Assembly: GCF_007595705.1 (NCBI RefSeq)
Contig: NZ_NISY01000008.1
Location: 248,001-312,000, forward strand
Direction: 5' to 3'
Length of the DNA stretch: 64,000 nucleotides
DNA from: Streptomyces sp. SAJ15
GTDB lineage: Bacteria; Actinomycetota; Actinomycetes; Streptomycetales; Streptomycetaceae
This document shows, piece by piece, positions 33,516-41,006 of the stretch (within the stretch, counting starts at the first letter, position 1; each line of letters starts with the position of its first letter). The notes beneath the pieces were generated by a model, which ran no database searches, had not been told where the DNA came from, and worked only from the letters and a program-made list of their open reading frames with translations. A program made the position numbers and the translations under genes.

Positions 33516-34747
33516 GACGCGATCTCCCAGCGGTGGGCGGCGAGGAAGCCGGCCACCGCCTCGTCGATGCGCCCCTGGTCGGTGCCGGTGGCGCGCAGCA
33601 CGCCGAGGAAGTCGCGGTTGGTGTGGTAACGCGGGTGTTCCTCGCCGATCTCCCGCAGCGGGCGGTAGTCCAGCCGTACGCCGTCGACGACCCGCGCGCT
33701 CGCGGGGGGCGCGGAGACGAGCCGGCCGGCGCGGTCGGCCATGACGTACTCCATGCGCGCCCTGCCGTCGGTGCGCGCCCCGAGGTCGGCGGGGAGCGGC
33801 TCGCCGAGGTGGGTGCGGAGGATGTGGGCGAACAGCGGTATGTCGAGCAGCTCGGCCAGCATCAGGTCGCACTGGTCGCCGATGGCCCGGTAGTTGACCT
33901 CTATCAACCGGGCCCGGTCGTTCTGGACGACGTACTCGGTGTGGCAGGCGCCGAAGCCGACGCCGAGCGCCCGCAGTTGGGCGAGCACCTGGTCGGTGTG
34001 GGGCCGCGGCGGCTCGGGGAGCAGTTCGAGCCGCTCCTCCAGGAAGTAAGGAGGCGGGGAGAGTTCGGTACGGAAGGCGGCGAGGGCGTGCAGGGTGGTG
34101 CCGTCGCCGAGGGTCTCCAGGGTCCGCAGCGGCCCGTCCAGGAACTCCTCGACGACCAGGGCCTGTCCGGGGCGTCGGTCCTGGATCGCGCGGCAGCGCC
34201 CAATGAGCTCCGCGCGGTCCGCGACCAGCACCACGTCCTCGCTGGCCACCCCCTCGCGCGGCTTGACGACACAGGGGTACGGCACCTCGGCCGCGGCCAG
34301 CTCCTCCGGGTCCGCGCCGGGGAGGAGCTCCGCGGACCAGACGGTGTCCGCGCCCGTCTCCGCGAGGGTCCGGCGCAGCTCCGCCTTGTCCTTGGCGCGC
34401 AGCGCCGCCCGCCAGTCCTTGCCCGGCAGCCCGAAGAACTCCGCGGCGAGCGCCGCCTGGACCTGGAGGTGGTCGCTGTTGGTGAAGACGGCGTCCGGCC
34501 GTCTGCCCTCCCGCGCGGAGGCCGCGGAGAGGTGGCTGATGACCGCGCGGGCGTCGCGTACGTCGCAGTGGGCGACGGTCAGTGGGGGCAGCTCGCCGCC
34601 GGCCGCGGCATGGCGCCGGTAGGCCAGCTCGTGGGCGGCCGGCTGGTCGGTGAGCAACGTCACGGCCAACCCGAGCCGGGCCGCGGCGGGGAGGAAGCCC
34701 TGGGTGACGGAGTCGGTGGGGTTGAGCGCCAGCAGGTGAAGCCGCAC
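33512..34747 (-). CDS. ATP-grasp carboxylate-amine ligase, PvsA-like, first gene of siderophore operon
   Basis: This 411-residue protein has a PreATP-grasp region (HLLALNPTDSVTQGFLPAAA), then the ATP-grasp fold: PCVVKPREGVASEDV, ALVVEEFLDG, and the metal and ATP site FGACHTEYVVQNDRARLIEV followed by NYRAIGDQCDLM. GTG 34747 is used; the longer ORF upstream is Pro-rich leader. In vibrioferrin biosynthesis an ATP-grasp enzyme (PvsA) works with two NIS synthetases and a decarboxylase, the same set as here. The leader of about 190 nt starts at an iron-box promoter. The exact amine and acid joined are unknown. Confidence 0.9.
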   Translation of the reverse strand: MRLHLLALNPTDSVTQGFLPAAARLGLAVTLLTDQPAAHELAYRRHAAAGGELPPLTVAHCDVRDARAVISHLSAASAREGRRPDAVFTNSDHLQVQAALAAEFFGLPGKDWRAALRAKDKAELRRTLAETGADTVWSAELLPGADPEELAAAEVPYPCVVKPREGVASEDVVLVADRAELIGRCRAIQDRRPGQALVVEEFLDGPLRTLETLGDGTTLHALAAFRTELSPPPYFLEERLELLPEPPRPHTDQVLAQLRALGVGFGACHTEYVVQNDRARLIEVNYRAIGDQCDLMLAELLDIPLFAHILRTHLGEPLPADLGARTDGRARMEYVMADRAGRLVSAPPASARVVDGVRLDYRPLREIGEEHPRYHTNRDFLGVLRATGTDQGRIDEAVAGFLAAHRWEIAS

Positions 34748-34940
34748 GGGGAGCGTGCCTTTCAGGGGTTCGGTTCCGGAGTGTCTGGACGTGGGGCGGT
34801 CGCCGTGGTGGGCGGTGCGCGGCCCGGCGCCAGATCGCGGTACGGATGGCGGCACGGGGCTACACCCCGGTGGTGCCGCCGGGGGTGGGGGCGGCGTCAG
34901 CGGACCGTCTCGCGTCAAGATCGGTTTCTTGCACGGTGAG

Positions 34941-34969
34941 ACATTAGGTTAGGCATGCCTAAGTTTCAA
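34941..34969 (-). promoter_or_regulatory. Promoter of the siderophore operon
   Basis: On the minus strand TTGAAA (34969-34964) and TAATGT (34946-34941) are 17 bp apart, a near-consensus vegetative promoter in a distinctly AT-rich island. It points into the ATP-grasp gene 194 bp downstream. Confidence 0.75.
34944..34962. promoter_or_regulatory. DmdR/IdeR-type iron box
   Basis: TTAGGTTAGGCATGCCTAA matches the actinobacterial iron-box consensus TTAGGTTAGGCTAACCTAA at 16 of 19 positions and contains a perfect palindrome TTAGGCATGCCTAA. It fills the promoter spacer and reaches into the -10 box, so iron-loaded DmdR should block transcription. Confidence 0.85.
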
Positions 34970-35050
34970 TTCGCCTCGCCGGGCGGGACCTTCGTCTTTC
35001 CCCGCGGGTCGAGGCGCCGAGAGCGCCGGCGCCGGGGGCGCGTCGGCGGG

Positions 35051-36889
35051 TCAGCCCGGCAGCCCCAGGCCGCGGTGCCGGGCGCGGCGGGCGGCGAGCC
35101 GCTCGGTGCGGTCCTGAGCGCGCAGGGCGGCGAGTTCGGCGCCGAGGACCTCACCCAGACGAGTGAGGAAGGCGCGCGGGCGATCCGCCGCGTCGGTGAC
35201 CCCGGTCGCCCGGCCAGGCCGCGCCGCCGCGGCGAACGCCGCGTCCCGCGCGGCGGGTTCCGCCACCGCCTCCCCCGCCGCTTCCGTCACTTCCGCCGCT
35301 TCCGCCGATTCCACCGATTCCGCCGTTTGCCCCGCCTTCACCGCTTCCGCCGCTTCCGCCGTGACGTCCGGCGACGCGCCCGCCGCGGCCTCGGCCGCCA
35401 TGTCCTCCGCCGTCTCCTCCACGATGCGGTCCACGATGCCGTGGGCGAGCAGATCGGCGGAGCGGACCCCTTGGCGGTCGGCGACCTCGTAGGCCCGGTC
35501 CGTGGTGCGGTAGAGGATCGCGGAGGCCCCCTCCGGGGGCAGCGGGGACAGCCAGGCGTGCCGGGCCGCCACCACGCGGTCCGCGGGCAGCAGGGCGAGC
35601 GCGGCGCCGCCGGCGCCCTGGCCGAGCAGCAGGCACAGCGTCGGCGCCGGCAGCGTCACCATGTCGGCCAGGCAACGGGCGATCTCCCCCGCGAGGCCGC
35701 CCTCTTCGGCCTCCTTGCTGAGCGCCGCGCCCGCGGTGTCGACCACGGTGAGCAGCGGCAGGCCGAGCTCGGCGGCGATCCGCATGCCGCGCCGGGCGGT
35801 GCGCAGCCCCGCCGGGCCGAGGGCCTGCCCTACGCCCTCGTCGGGGTGGTCGCCGCGGTCGTGCCCGAGGACCATGCACGGGGCGCCGCCCACGCGCGCC
35901 AGCGCGAGCAGCAGCCCCGGGTCGTGCTCGCCGGCGCCGGTGCCGCTCAGCGGGGTGACGTCCCGGGCCGCGACCCGCAACAGCTCCACCACACCGGGGC
36001 GTTCGGGGCGCCGGGAGCGCCGGATGGACTCCGCGGTGGACGGCGCGTCGGGCCCCGTGGCGCCGGGGCCGGAAACGACGCCCGCCTCTCCCCCACCGAC
36101 CGCGCCCACTCCCCCGTCCACGCCGTCGTCACCGACCGCGCCGTTGTCACCGTCGTCGCCGTCGTCACCGACCACACCGTCGTCGTCGCCGACCGCGTCC
36201 GTGCCGTCCGAGCAGAGCACCCGCAGCGCCCGCGCGGTCGCGTCGGCGAGTTGGTCGGCGGGCAGCACCGCGTCGACCAGGCCGTTGGCCAGCAGGTTCT
36301 CCGCGAGTTGGACGCCGGGCGGGAACTCCTCGCCGTACAGGGCCTCGTGGACCCGCGGGCCCAGGAAGCCGATCAGGGCGCCCGGCTCGGCCGCGGTGAC
36401 ATGGCCGAGGGAGCCCCAGGAGGCGAGGACTCCGCCGGTGGTGGGGTGGCGCAGATAGACGAGGTAGGGCAGGCCGGCCGCCTTGTGCTCGGTGATCGCC
36501 GCGGCGACCTTCACCATCTGGAGGAAGGCGATGGTGCCCTCCTGCATCCGGGTGCCTCCCGAGGCGGGCGCGGCCAGCAGCGGCAGCCGCTCTCGGGTGG
36601 CCCGCTCCACGGCCCGCACCAGCCGCTCCCCCGCGGCCACCCCGATGGACCCGGCCAGAAAGGCGAACTCGCAGGCCACGACCGCCACCCGGCGTCCCCG
36701 CAGCCGTCCTTCGCCGGTGATCACCGACTCGTCGAGGCCGGTGCGCTCGCGCGCCCGCTCCAGGTCGGCTCGGTAGTCCGGGTCGGCGGGGGTGACCTGG
36801 ACCGGCACGTCCCAGGATTGCCAGCTGTCGCGGTCGACAACGGTCTCGATCAGCTGGAGGACGGGCGTGCGCGGACGGGTTCCGGTCAT
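35051..36889 (-). CDS. Fused acetyl-CoA carboxylase carboxyltransferase (beta plus alpha)
   Basis: This 612-residue protein joins two crotonase-fold halves. The AccD-like half covers about residues 1-230 (VITGEGRLRGRRVAVVACEF, SGGTRMQEG, HPTTGGVLASWGSLG). The AccA-like half covers about 300-520 (VVDTAGAALSKEAEEGG, LLGQGAGGAALAL). The zinc-finger that begins bacterial AccD is absent. A Gly/Asp/Val-rich linker (about 235-285) and an Ala/Glu-rich stretch (about 520-575) are low complexity and rest on repetitive DNA. It should transfer CO2 from carboxy-biotin to acetyl-CoA, but no biotin carrier or carboxylase gene is nearby. ATG 36889 follows GGTGGG. Confidence 0.88.
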   Translation of the reverse strand: MTGTRPRTPVLQLIETVVDRDSWQSWDVPVQVTPADPDYRADLERARERTGLDESVITGEGRLRGRRVAVVACEFAFLAGSIGVAAGERLVRAVERATRERLPLLAAPASGGTRMQEGTIAFLQMVKVAAAITEHKAAGLPYLVYLRHPTTGGVLASWGSLGHVTAAEPGALIGFLGPRVHEALYGEEFPPGVQLAENLLANGLVDAVLPADQLADATARALRVLCSDGTDAVGDDDGVVGDDGDDGDNGAVGDDGVDGGVGAVGGGEAGVVSGPGATGPDAPSTAESIRRSRRPERPGVVELLRVAARDVTPLSGTGAGEHDPGLLLALARVGGAPCMVLGHDRGDHPDEGVGQALGPAGLRTARRGMRIAAELGLPLLTVVDTAGAALSKEAEEGGLAGEIARCLADMVTLPAPTLCLLLGQGAGGAALALLPADRVVAARHAWLSPLPPEGASAILYRTTDRAYEVADRQGVRSADLLAHGIVDRIVEETAEDMAAEAAAGASPDVTAEAAEAVKAGQTAESVESAEAAEVTEAAGEAVAEPAARDAAFAAAARPGRATGVTDAADRPRAFLTRLGEVLGAELAALRAQDRTERLAARRARHRGLGLPG

Positions 36890-36997
36890 GTGCCCACCCT
36901 GCCACGCCACGCGAATCCGCCACCACCGGCCGGTGTCACGCGGCAGCCTGAGGGCCGCCTCAAGCAATCCATAACCCCGCCATAAGAATCCGACAGA

Positions 36998-37013
36998 TCT
37001 GGTCTGGACCAGT
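36998..37013. promoter_or_regulatory. DasR-like operator (dre site)
   Basis: TCTGGTCTGGACCAGT matches the dre consensus ACTGGTCTAGACCAGT at 14 of 16 positions, with the GGTCT-GACC core intact. It overlaps the -35 box of the LPMO promoter. DasR represses chitin and GlcNAc genes in Streptomyces, which fits a chitin-active LPMO. Confidence 0.75.
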
Positions 37014-37040
37014 GACTCAACCGCCGGTCAGAGCTAGCGT
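37012..37040 (+). promoter_or_regulatory. Candidate LPMO promoter
   Basis: GTGACT (37012-37017) and TAGCGT (37035-37040) are 17 bp apart. The leader to the ATG would be about 200 nt. The -35 overlaps the dre site by 2 bp. Confidence 0.5.
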
Positions 37041-37247
37041 GTTGAGTGCGACGGCGGGTGGGTCAGGGCCGCGATGCCGCGTTACGGCGGCGGCGTCGGC
37101 GCGCCCGTTCCCACGCCGCGCGACACCACGAACCCCCCAGACCACAGCAACGACAACACCCCCCACACCCCCCACACCACAGCCGTAGCCATCTGCCTCA
37201 CCGGCCTCAGCTTCACTCTCACCCCCACCATCGAGGGAGACTTCTTC

Positions 37248-38132
37248 ATGCACGCTCGCCGCAAAGCCGCGCGCATCGCCGTGCTCGGCATCGTGCCGGC
37301 CGCACTCGTCGCGCTGCCCGCCGTTCCGGCCGGGGCGCACGGCTCCATGCACGACCCGGTGAGCCGGGTCTCGGCCTGTTTCGCGGAGAACCCCGAGAGC
37401 CCGGACTCCCCGGCCTGCAAGGCGCTGGTCGCCATGAGCGGCACCCAGCCGCTGTACGACTGGAACGAGGTCAACCTCCCGGCCGTCAACGGCCAGCACC
37501 GCCAGGCGATACCGGACGGCAAGCTGTGCAGCGCGGGCCGCGACAAGTACAAGGGCCTGGACATGCCGCGCACCGACTGGCCGTCCAGCCGACTGACGGC
37601 CGGGAAGCACGACTTCCGCTACCGGGTCACGGCCAAGCACCGCGGCACCATGGAGCTGTACATGACCAAGCCGGGCTATGACCCGACCAAGCCGCTGAAG
37701 TGGTCGGACCTGGAGTCGACGCCGTTCGCGACCACCCCCACCACGCTGAACGCGCCCGACGGCTACTACCACTTCTCAGGGAACGTGCCGGCCAGGACCG
37801 GGCGGCATCTGATCTACGGCATCTGGCAGCGCACCGACAGCCCCGAGGCGTTCTACCTCTGCTCGGACGTCGTCTTCGGCAACTCCGCCAAGGCCGCCAA
37901 GGCCGCGAAGGCGGGTCCGCTCGCGAAGGCGCCGACCGAGCGGCAGATCGCCGCGGGCGCCGAGAAGTCCACGGTGCGCCACGACGGCATGGGCATGGGC
38001 GACGCGCACGGCAGCAGCGACGACTCCAGGATGTCCATGGGCGGCGCCGCCGCGGTGGCGGGGGCCGCGGCGACCGCGCTGCTCTTCGCGAACGAGCAGC
38101 GGCGCAGGAGGGCCAAGCACCGCCGCGCCTGA
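37248..38132 (+). CDS. AA10 lytic polysaccharide monooxygenase with Met/His-rich tail and C-terminal anchor
   Basis: This 294-residue copper enzyme for oxidative cleavage of chitin or cellulose has a signal peptide ending VPAGA. The mature protein begins at His31 (HGSMHDPVSR), the N-terminal copper-brace His; the second is His131 in TAKHRG. The fold continues with MTKPGYDPTKPLKWSD and FYLCSDVVF. After residue about 215 it is not a cellulose-binding module: an Ala/Lys stretch, then HDGMGMGDAHGSSDDSRMSM, a short hydrophobic run (AAAVAGAAATALLFA) and a basic end (NEQRRRRAKHRRA). This suggests membrane tethering and possibly copper binding in the linker. No LAxTG sortase motif is present. GGGAG precedes ATG 37248. 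Confidence 0.92.
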   Translation: MHARRKAARIAVLGIVPAALVALPAVPAGAHGSMHDPVSRVSACFAENPESPDSPACKALVAMSGTQPLYDWNEVNLPAVNGQHRQAIPDGKLCSAGRDKYKGLDMPRTDWPSSRLTAGKHDFRYRVTAKHRGTMELYMTKPGYDPTKPLKWSDLESTPFATTPTTLNAPDGYYHFSGNVPARTGRHLIYGIWQRTDSPEAFYLCSDVVFGNSAKAAKAAKAGPLAKAPTERQIAAGAEKSTVRHDGMGMGDAHGSSDDSRMSMGGAAAVAGAAATALLFANEQRRRRAKHRRA

Positions 38133-38162
38133 GCCGCGGGCAGCCTTGCGGGCGGCCCCGCG
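38133..38162 (+). terminator. Short hairpin after the LPMO gene
   Basis: CCGCGGG (38133-38139) pairs with CCCGCGG (38156-38162), immediately after the stop codon. Confidence 0.45.
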
Positions 38163-38237
38163 GTCAGGCCGTAGTCCGGCCGTAGGCAGGCCGTAGGCAG
38201 GTCACCGTCCGGCCGCGGCCCGAGCGGCGCCCGACAG

Positions 38238-38276
38238 GCGATCGGCCCTCATCGCGCACGGATGAGGGCCGATCGC
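38238..38276. terminator. Strong hairpin between LPMO and ohrR
   Basis: GCGATCGGCCCTCAT (38238-38252) pairs perfectly with ATGAGGGCCGATCGC (38262-38276), a 15-bp stem with a 9-nt loop, between convergent genes. It probably ends transcription from both sides. Confidence 0.8.
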
Positions 38277-38365
38277 CATGCCCGCGCGCCCAGGGAGAGG
38301 CCGCCAGGCCCGCGTGCCCGGGGCCGCCATGCCCGCGCGCCCAGGGAGAAGCCGCCAGGCCCACG
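38275..38365. repeat. Two 40-bp direct repeats, 51-bp period
   Basis: 38275-38314 and 38326-38365 start GCCATGCCCGCGCGCCCAGG and differ at only a couple of positions. A third, partial GCGCCCA motif follows. They are noncoding and lie between the hairpin and the ohrR stop. Confidence 0.85.
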
Positions 38366-38421
38366 CGCCCACGGGGAGAACGCGCCCATGGCGAGCACCG
38401 GGCCGCTCGCGGCAGGCCGGC

Positions 38422-38934
38422 TCAGCCCTCCGTCTCGTCCAGGTCGTCCAGGGCCGCGTCGAGCGCCATCGTGAGGTGGCGCAGCCGTGACCTCAGCTCG
38501 GTCATCTCGGCGGCGTCCAGGCCGGTGGCCCCTATGACCTTGCGCGGCACGGCCTGGGCGGTCCGCTTCAGCGCCGCGCCATCGGCCGTCGGCCGCACGG
38601 TGACCGAGCGCTCGTCGTGGACACTGCGCTCCCGCTGCACCAGACCGGCCGTCTCCAGCCGCTTGAGCAGCGGCGACAGGGTGCCGGAGTCGAGTCGCAG
38701 GAAGTCACCCAGCCGCTTCACCGGCATCTCGCCGTGCTCCCACAACACCATCATCGCCAGGTACTGCGGGTAGGTGAGCCCGGTGTCCCGCAGGACCTGG
38801 CGGTACACCCCGCCGAAGGCGCGGGAGGCCGCGTGCAGCGCGAAGCAGATCTGGAGGTCGAGACGGAGCAGGTCCTCATCGTCGGGGAGATCGACGACCG
38901 TGGCCTGCGGGGCGGTGTCGGGGCGGTCAGGCAT
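38422..38934 (-). CDS. ohrR: Organic hydroperoxide sensor OhrR (MarR family)
   Basis: This 170-residue MarR repressor has the peroxide-sensing Cys30 in LQICFALHAASRAF, then the winged helix (LTYPQYLAMMVLWE, PVKRLGDFLRLDSGTLSPLL) and the beta-wing (RSVHDERSVTVRPT). Oxidation of the reactive Cys releases DNA in the family. The charged N-terminal 20 residues are an extension. It is divergent from ohr, and the 82-bp gap contains a perfect OhrR-type palindrome, so it should repress both genes until organic peroxides appear. Confidence 0.93.
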   Translation of the reverse strand: MPDRPDTAPQATVVDLPDDEDLLRLDLQICFALHAASRAFGGVYRQVLRDTGLTYPQYLAMMVLWEHGEMPVKRLGDFLRLDSGTLSPLLKRLETAGLVQRERSVHDERSVTVRPTADGAALKRTAQAVPRKVIGATGLDAAEMTELRSRLRHLTMALDAALDDLDETEG

Positions 38935-38959
38935 GCCCCCAGCCTACCCTTTGGTTGTG

Positions 38960-38974
38960 CACAATTTAATTGTG
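38960..38974. promoter_or_regulatory. OhrR operator
   Basis: CACAATTTAATTGTG is a palindrome with 7-bp arms around a central T, placed midway between ohrR and ohr in the only AT-rich stretch nearby. It resembles OhrR sites in other bacteria, which are AT-rich inverted repeats with AATTG-type half-sites. Confidence 0.8.
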
Positions 38975-39016
38975 TGCTTCACTCCTGTCCAAGCACCCCA
39001 CAGCGAGGAAAGAGGG

Positions 39017-39442
39017 ATGGTCCCCATGGACGCTCTGTACACCGCGGTCGCCACGGCCAACGGGCGCGACGGTCGGGCCGTGAGCTCCGACGGCCGGCTG
39101 GACCTGCCGCTGGCGATGCCTTCGGCGCTGGGCGGGAACGGCCAGGGCACCAACCCGGAGCAGCTCTTCGCCGCCGGCTACGCCGCCTGCTTCGCCAGCG
39201 CGCTCGGCCTGGTCGGCCGCCAGGCGAAGGTCGACACCTCGGAGGTCTCGGTCACCGCCGAGGTCGGCATCGGCAAGGACGAGGCGGACGGCGGCTTCGG
39301 CCTCAAGGTCACGCTGCGCGTCGAGCTCCCCGAGGCGCTCCAGGGCGAGACCGGCCACGCCCTGATCGAGCAGGCCCACCAGGTCTGCCCGTACTCCAAG
39401 GCGACCCGCGGCAACATCGAGGTCGAGCTCGTCGTCGAGTAG
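39017..39442 (+). CDS. ohr: Organic hydroperoxide reductase Ohr
   Basis: This 141-residue OsmC-fold thiol peroxidase reduces organic hydroperoxides with lipoyl-type reductants. The peroxidatic Cys58 lies in FAAGYAACFASAL and the resolving Cys124 in HQVCPYSKATRGN. Arg20 and Glu49 match the conserved Arg/Glu that polarise the Cys. ATG 39017 has GAGGAA 8 nt upstream; ATG 39026 (MDALYTA) is an alternative. It is divergent from ohrR and ended by a strong hairpin. Confidence 0.96.
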   Translation: MVPMDALYTAVATANGRDGRAVSSDGRLDLPLAMPSALGGNGQGTNPEQLFAAGYAACFASALGLVGRQAKVDTSEVSVTAEVGIGKDEADGGFGLKVTLRVELPEALQGETGHALIEQAHQVCPYSKATRGNIEVELVVE

Positions 39443-39539
39443 CGCGCGCCACCGCGGACGCGCCCGCGCCCCTGGAGCCCACGACGCGCCGCCTGAAGCC
39501 ACGACGCGCCGGGGAACACGCGACGGGCACGGGAACGCG

Positions 39540-39581
39540 CGACGGGCCGCCACCCCACCGATGGAGGGTGGCGGCCCGTCG
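39540..39581. terminator. Terminator between ohr and the secreted lipase
   Basis: A perfect 16-bp stem (39540-39555 with 39566-39581, starting CGACGGGCCGCC) has a 10-nt loop and is followed by TCCTTTCC. It separates convergent genes. Confidence 0.85.
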
Positions 39582-39690
39582 TCCTTTCCGAGCGCCCTCG
39601 AGCCCCGACCGGGGGCCGTCCGACGCACGGAATCAGCCGAGGGTCGCGTACGCGTCGTATACGACCTCTCGGGCAGGCTCGGGGTCGGCT

Positions 39691-40686
39691 CTAGGCCAAC
39701 GAGAGGCAGTTGGTCGGCTTGGCGTTGGCCGGGTCGAGCGCGTTGGCGGTCTCGTGGAAGACGAGCCGGTCGGCCATCGCGGCCAGCACGTGCCCGGACA
39801 GGTCGACCGCGCACAGGTCCTGAAGCACGACGTTCCTGACGTTCGGACCGTTCAGGAACCCGGTGGTGTAGGGGGTGGCGACCAGGTCGTACTTGGTCGC
39901 GATGACGGTGTAACCCACGCCGGGGACGGTGTCGCCGCCCTCGTTGAGGCGCTTGAGGAAGTCCGACCCGACGGCCTGGTCGGTCAGCCCCGGGGCGTTG
40001 GTGTCGATGAGGTCACGTGCGCCGGGGAAGTAGTCCAGCAGCTTGGTCAGCCCGGACAGGGACGTGCCGTGGTTGGTCGGAGCGATCCCGACCAGGTGGT
40101 TCACCTTGGCCGCGCCGCCCAGGAACTTCAGGTAGTGACGGGGCATCATCCCGCCCTGGGAGTGGCCGACGAGGTCGACCTTGGAGCTCCCGGTGGCGGC
40201 GATCACCTTGTCCACGAACCTGGACAGCTGCTTGGCCGAGTCGGCGACGGGGCCGAGTCCGTAGAACAGCGGCACTCCGGGCAGCTGGCCGTAGTCGAGC
40301 GAGAACACGCAATAGCCGCGGGCGACGAGGTAGGGGGCGAGCCCGAGCCAGTTGTCCACGGAGTTGCCGAGGGTGCCGTGGACGAGGACGACCGGGCGAG
40401 GGTGTTTCGCCGAGGGCTTGCAGGAGTAGTCGTTCCAGCCGCTGTCGGGGCCGGACTGGGCGTTCGCCTGGGCCACGACCGCCGACCGGGCCTGCGCCGC
40501 CTCGGCCTCGCTCAGGCTGGCGCCGTCCCGCGGGTCCTGACCGACGCTCTGTGCGCCGCGGCTCTCCGCCCGCGGGCCGGCCGCGGGCGCGGCGCTCGCG
40601 ACCGGCGCCACGGCCCCGACGAGCGCCAACGTCAACGCCGGTACTATGGCGCGGAATCGCTTGTTCCGTCTCCAGGGCAGCTTCAT
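39691..40686 (-). CDS. Secreted alpha/beta-hydrolase lipase
   Basis: This 331-residue triacylglycerol-lipase-like protein has a signal peptide (about residues 1-33: KLPWRRNKRFRAIVPALTLA, ending VASAAPA), then the oxyanion segment PVVLVHGTLGN and the nucleophile elbow VGHSQGGMM. The acid is probably in the YDLVATP region and the His in VDLSGHVLAAM. Six cysteines (YSCKP, YCVF, DLCAV, TNCLS and others) suggest disulfides. It resembles the Streptomyces Lipase_2 group. AGGAG 6 nt upstream fixes ATG 40686. The enzyme should act outside the cell on esters or polyesters. Confidence 0.92.
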   Translation of the reverse strand: MKLPWRRNKRFRAIVPALTLALVGAVAPVASAAPAAGPRAESRGAQSVGQDPRDGASLSEAEAAQARSAVVAQANAQSGPDSGWNDYSCKPSAKHPRPVVLVHGTLGNSVDNWLGLAPYLVARGYCVFSLDYGQLPGVPLFYGLGPVADSAKQLSRFVDKVIAATGSSKVDLVGHSQGGMMPRHYLKFLGGAAKVNHLVGIAPTNHGTSLSGLTKLLDYFPGARDLIDTNAPGLTDQAVGSDFLKRLNEGGDTVPGVGYTVIATKYDLVATPYTTGFLNGPNVRNVVLQDLCAVDLSGHVLAAMADRLVFHETANALDPANAKPTNCLSLA

Positions 40687-41006
40687 GGGAACTCCTCGTT
40701 GGGGGGTTGAAAGCTGCGCAGCTGCGATCCGGATCACAAGGCTGTTGCGCGTTGATTAACTTACGAGTCAGTAGCATCCGCATCCAGCCATCGGATGGTG
40801 AAGAAAGCCGTGCAGAATCCTCACGGGACATCCAGGAACCATGGGGCGAAAATCGCCATCAGGGTGCCGAACCCGCGTTGCCCTGGCGGAACGGCCTGTA
40901 CGACACCGCGAGGGGCGTCGCCGGGGTGCGGGCGGCGCGTCTCCGGCGCGGGTATGGAATCTTGATCCTTATCGGAACGGATGCGGTGAATGCGGGGGGT
41001 ATGCGG
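40687..41006. other. Divergent promoter region, lipase and GH114-like gene
   Basis: No gene lies here. It contains a perfect 12-bp palindrome AGCTGCGCAGCT (40712-40723) close to the lipase start and an AT-rich stretch (around 40742-40775, TTGATTAACTTACGAGTCAG) that is the likely core promoter. A second AT-rich patch near 40960-40980 precedes the GH114-like gene. Confidence 0.45.

Noticed and set aside
38275..38365. Direct repeats as a possible CRISPR remnant
   Set aside because: There are only two copies, the 11-bp spacer is far too short, and no cas genes are in the window.
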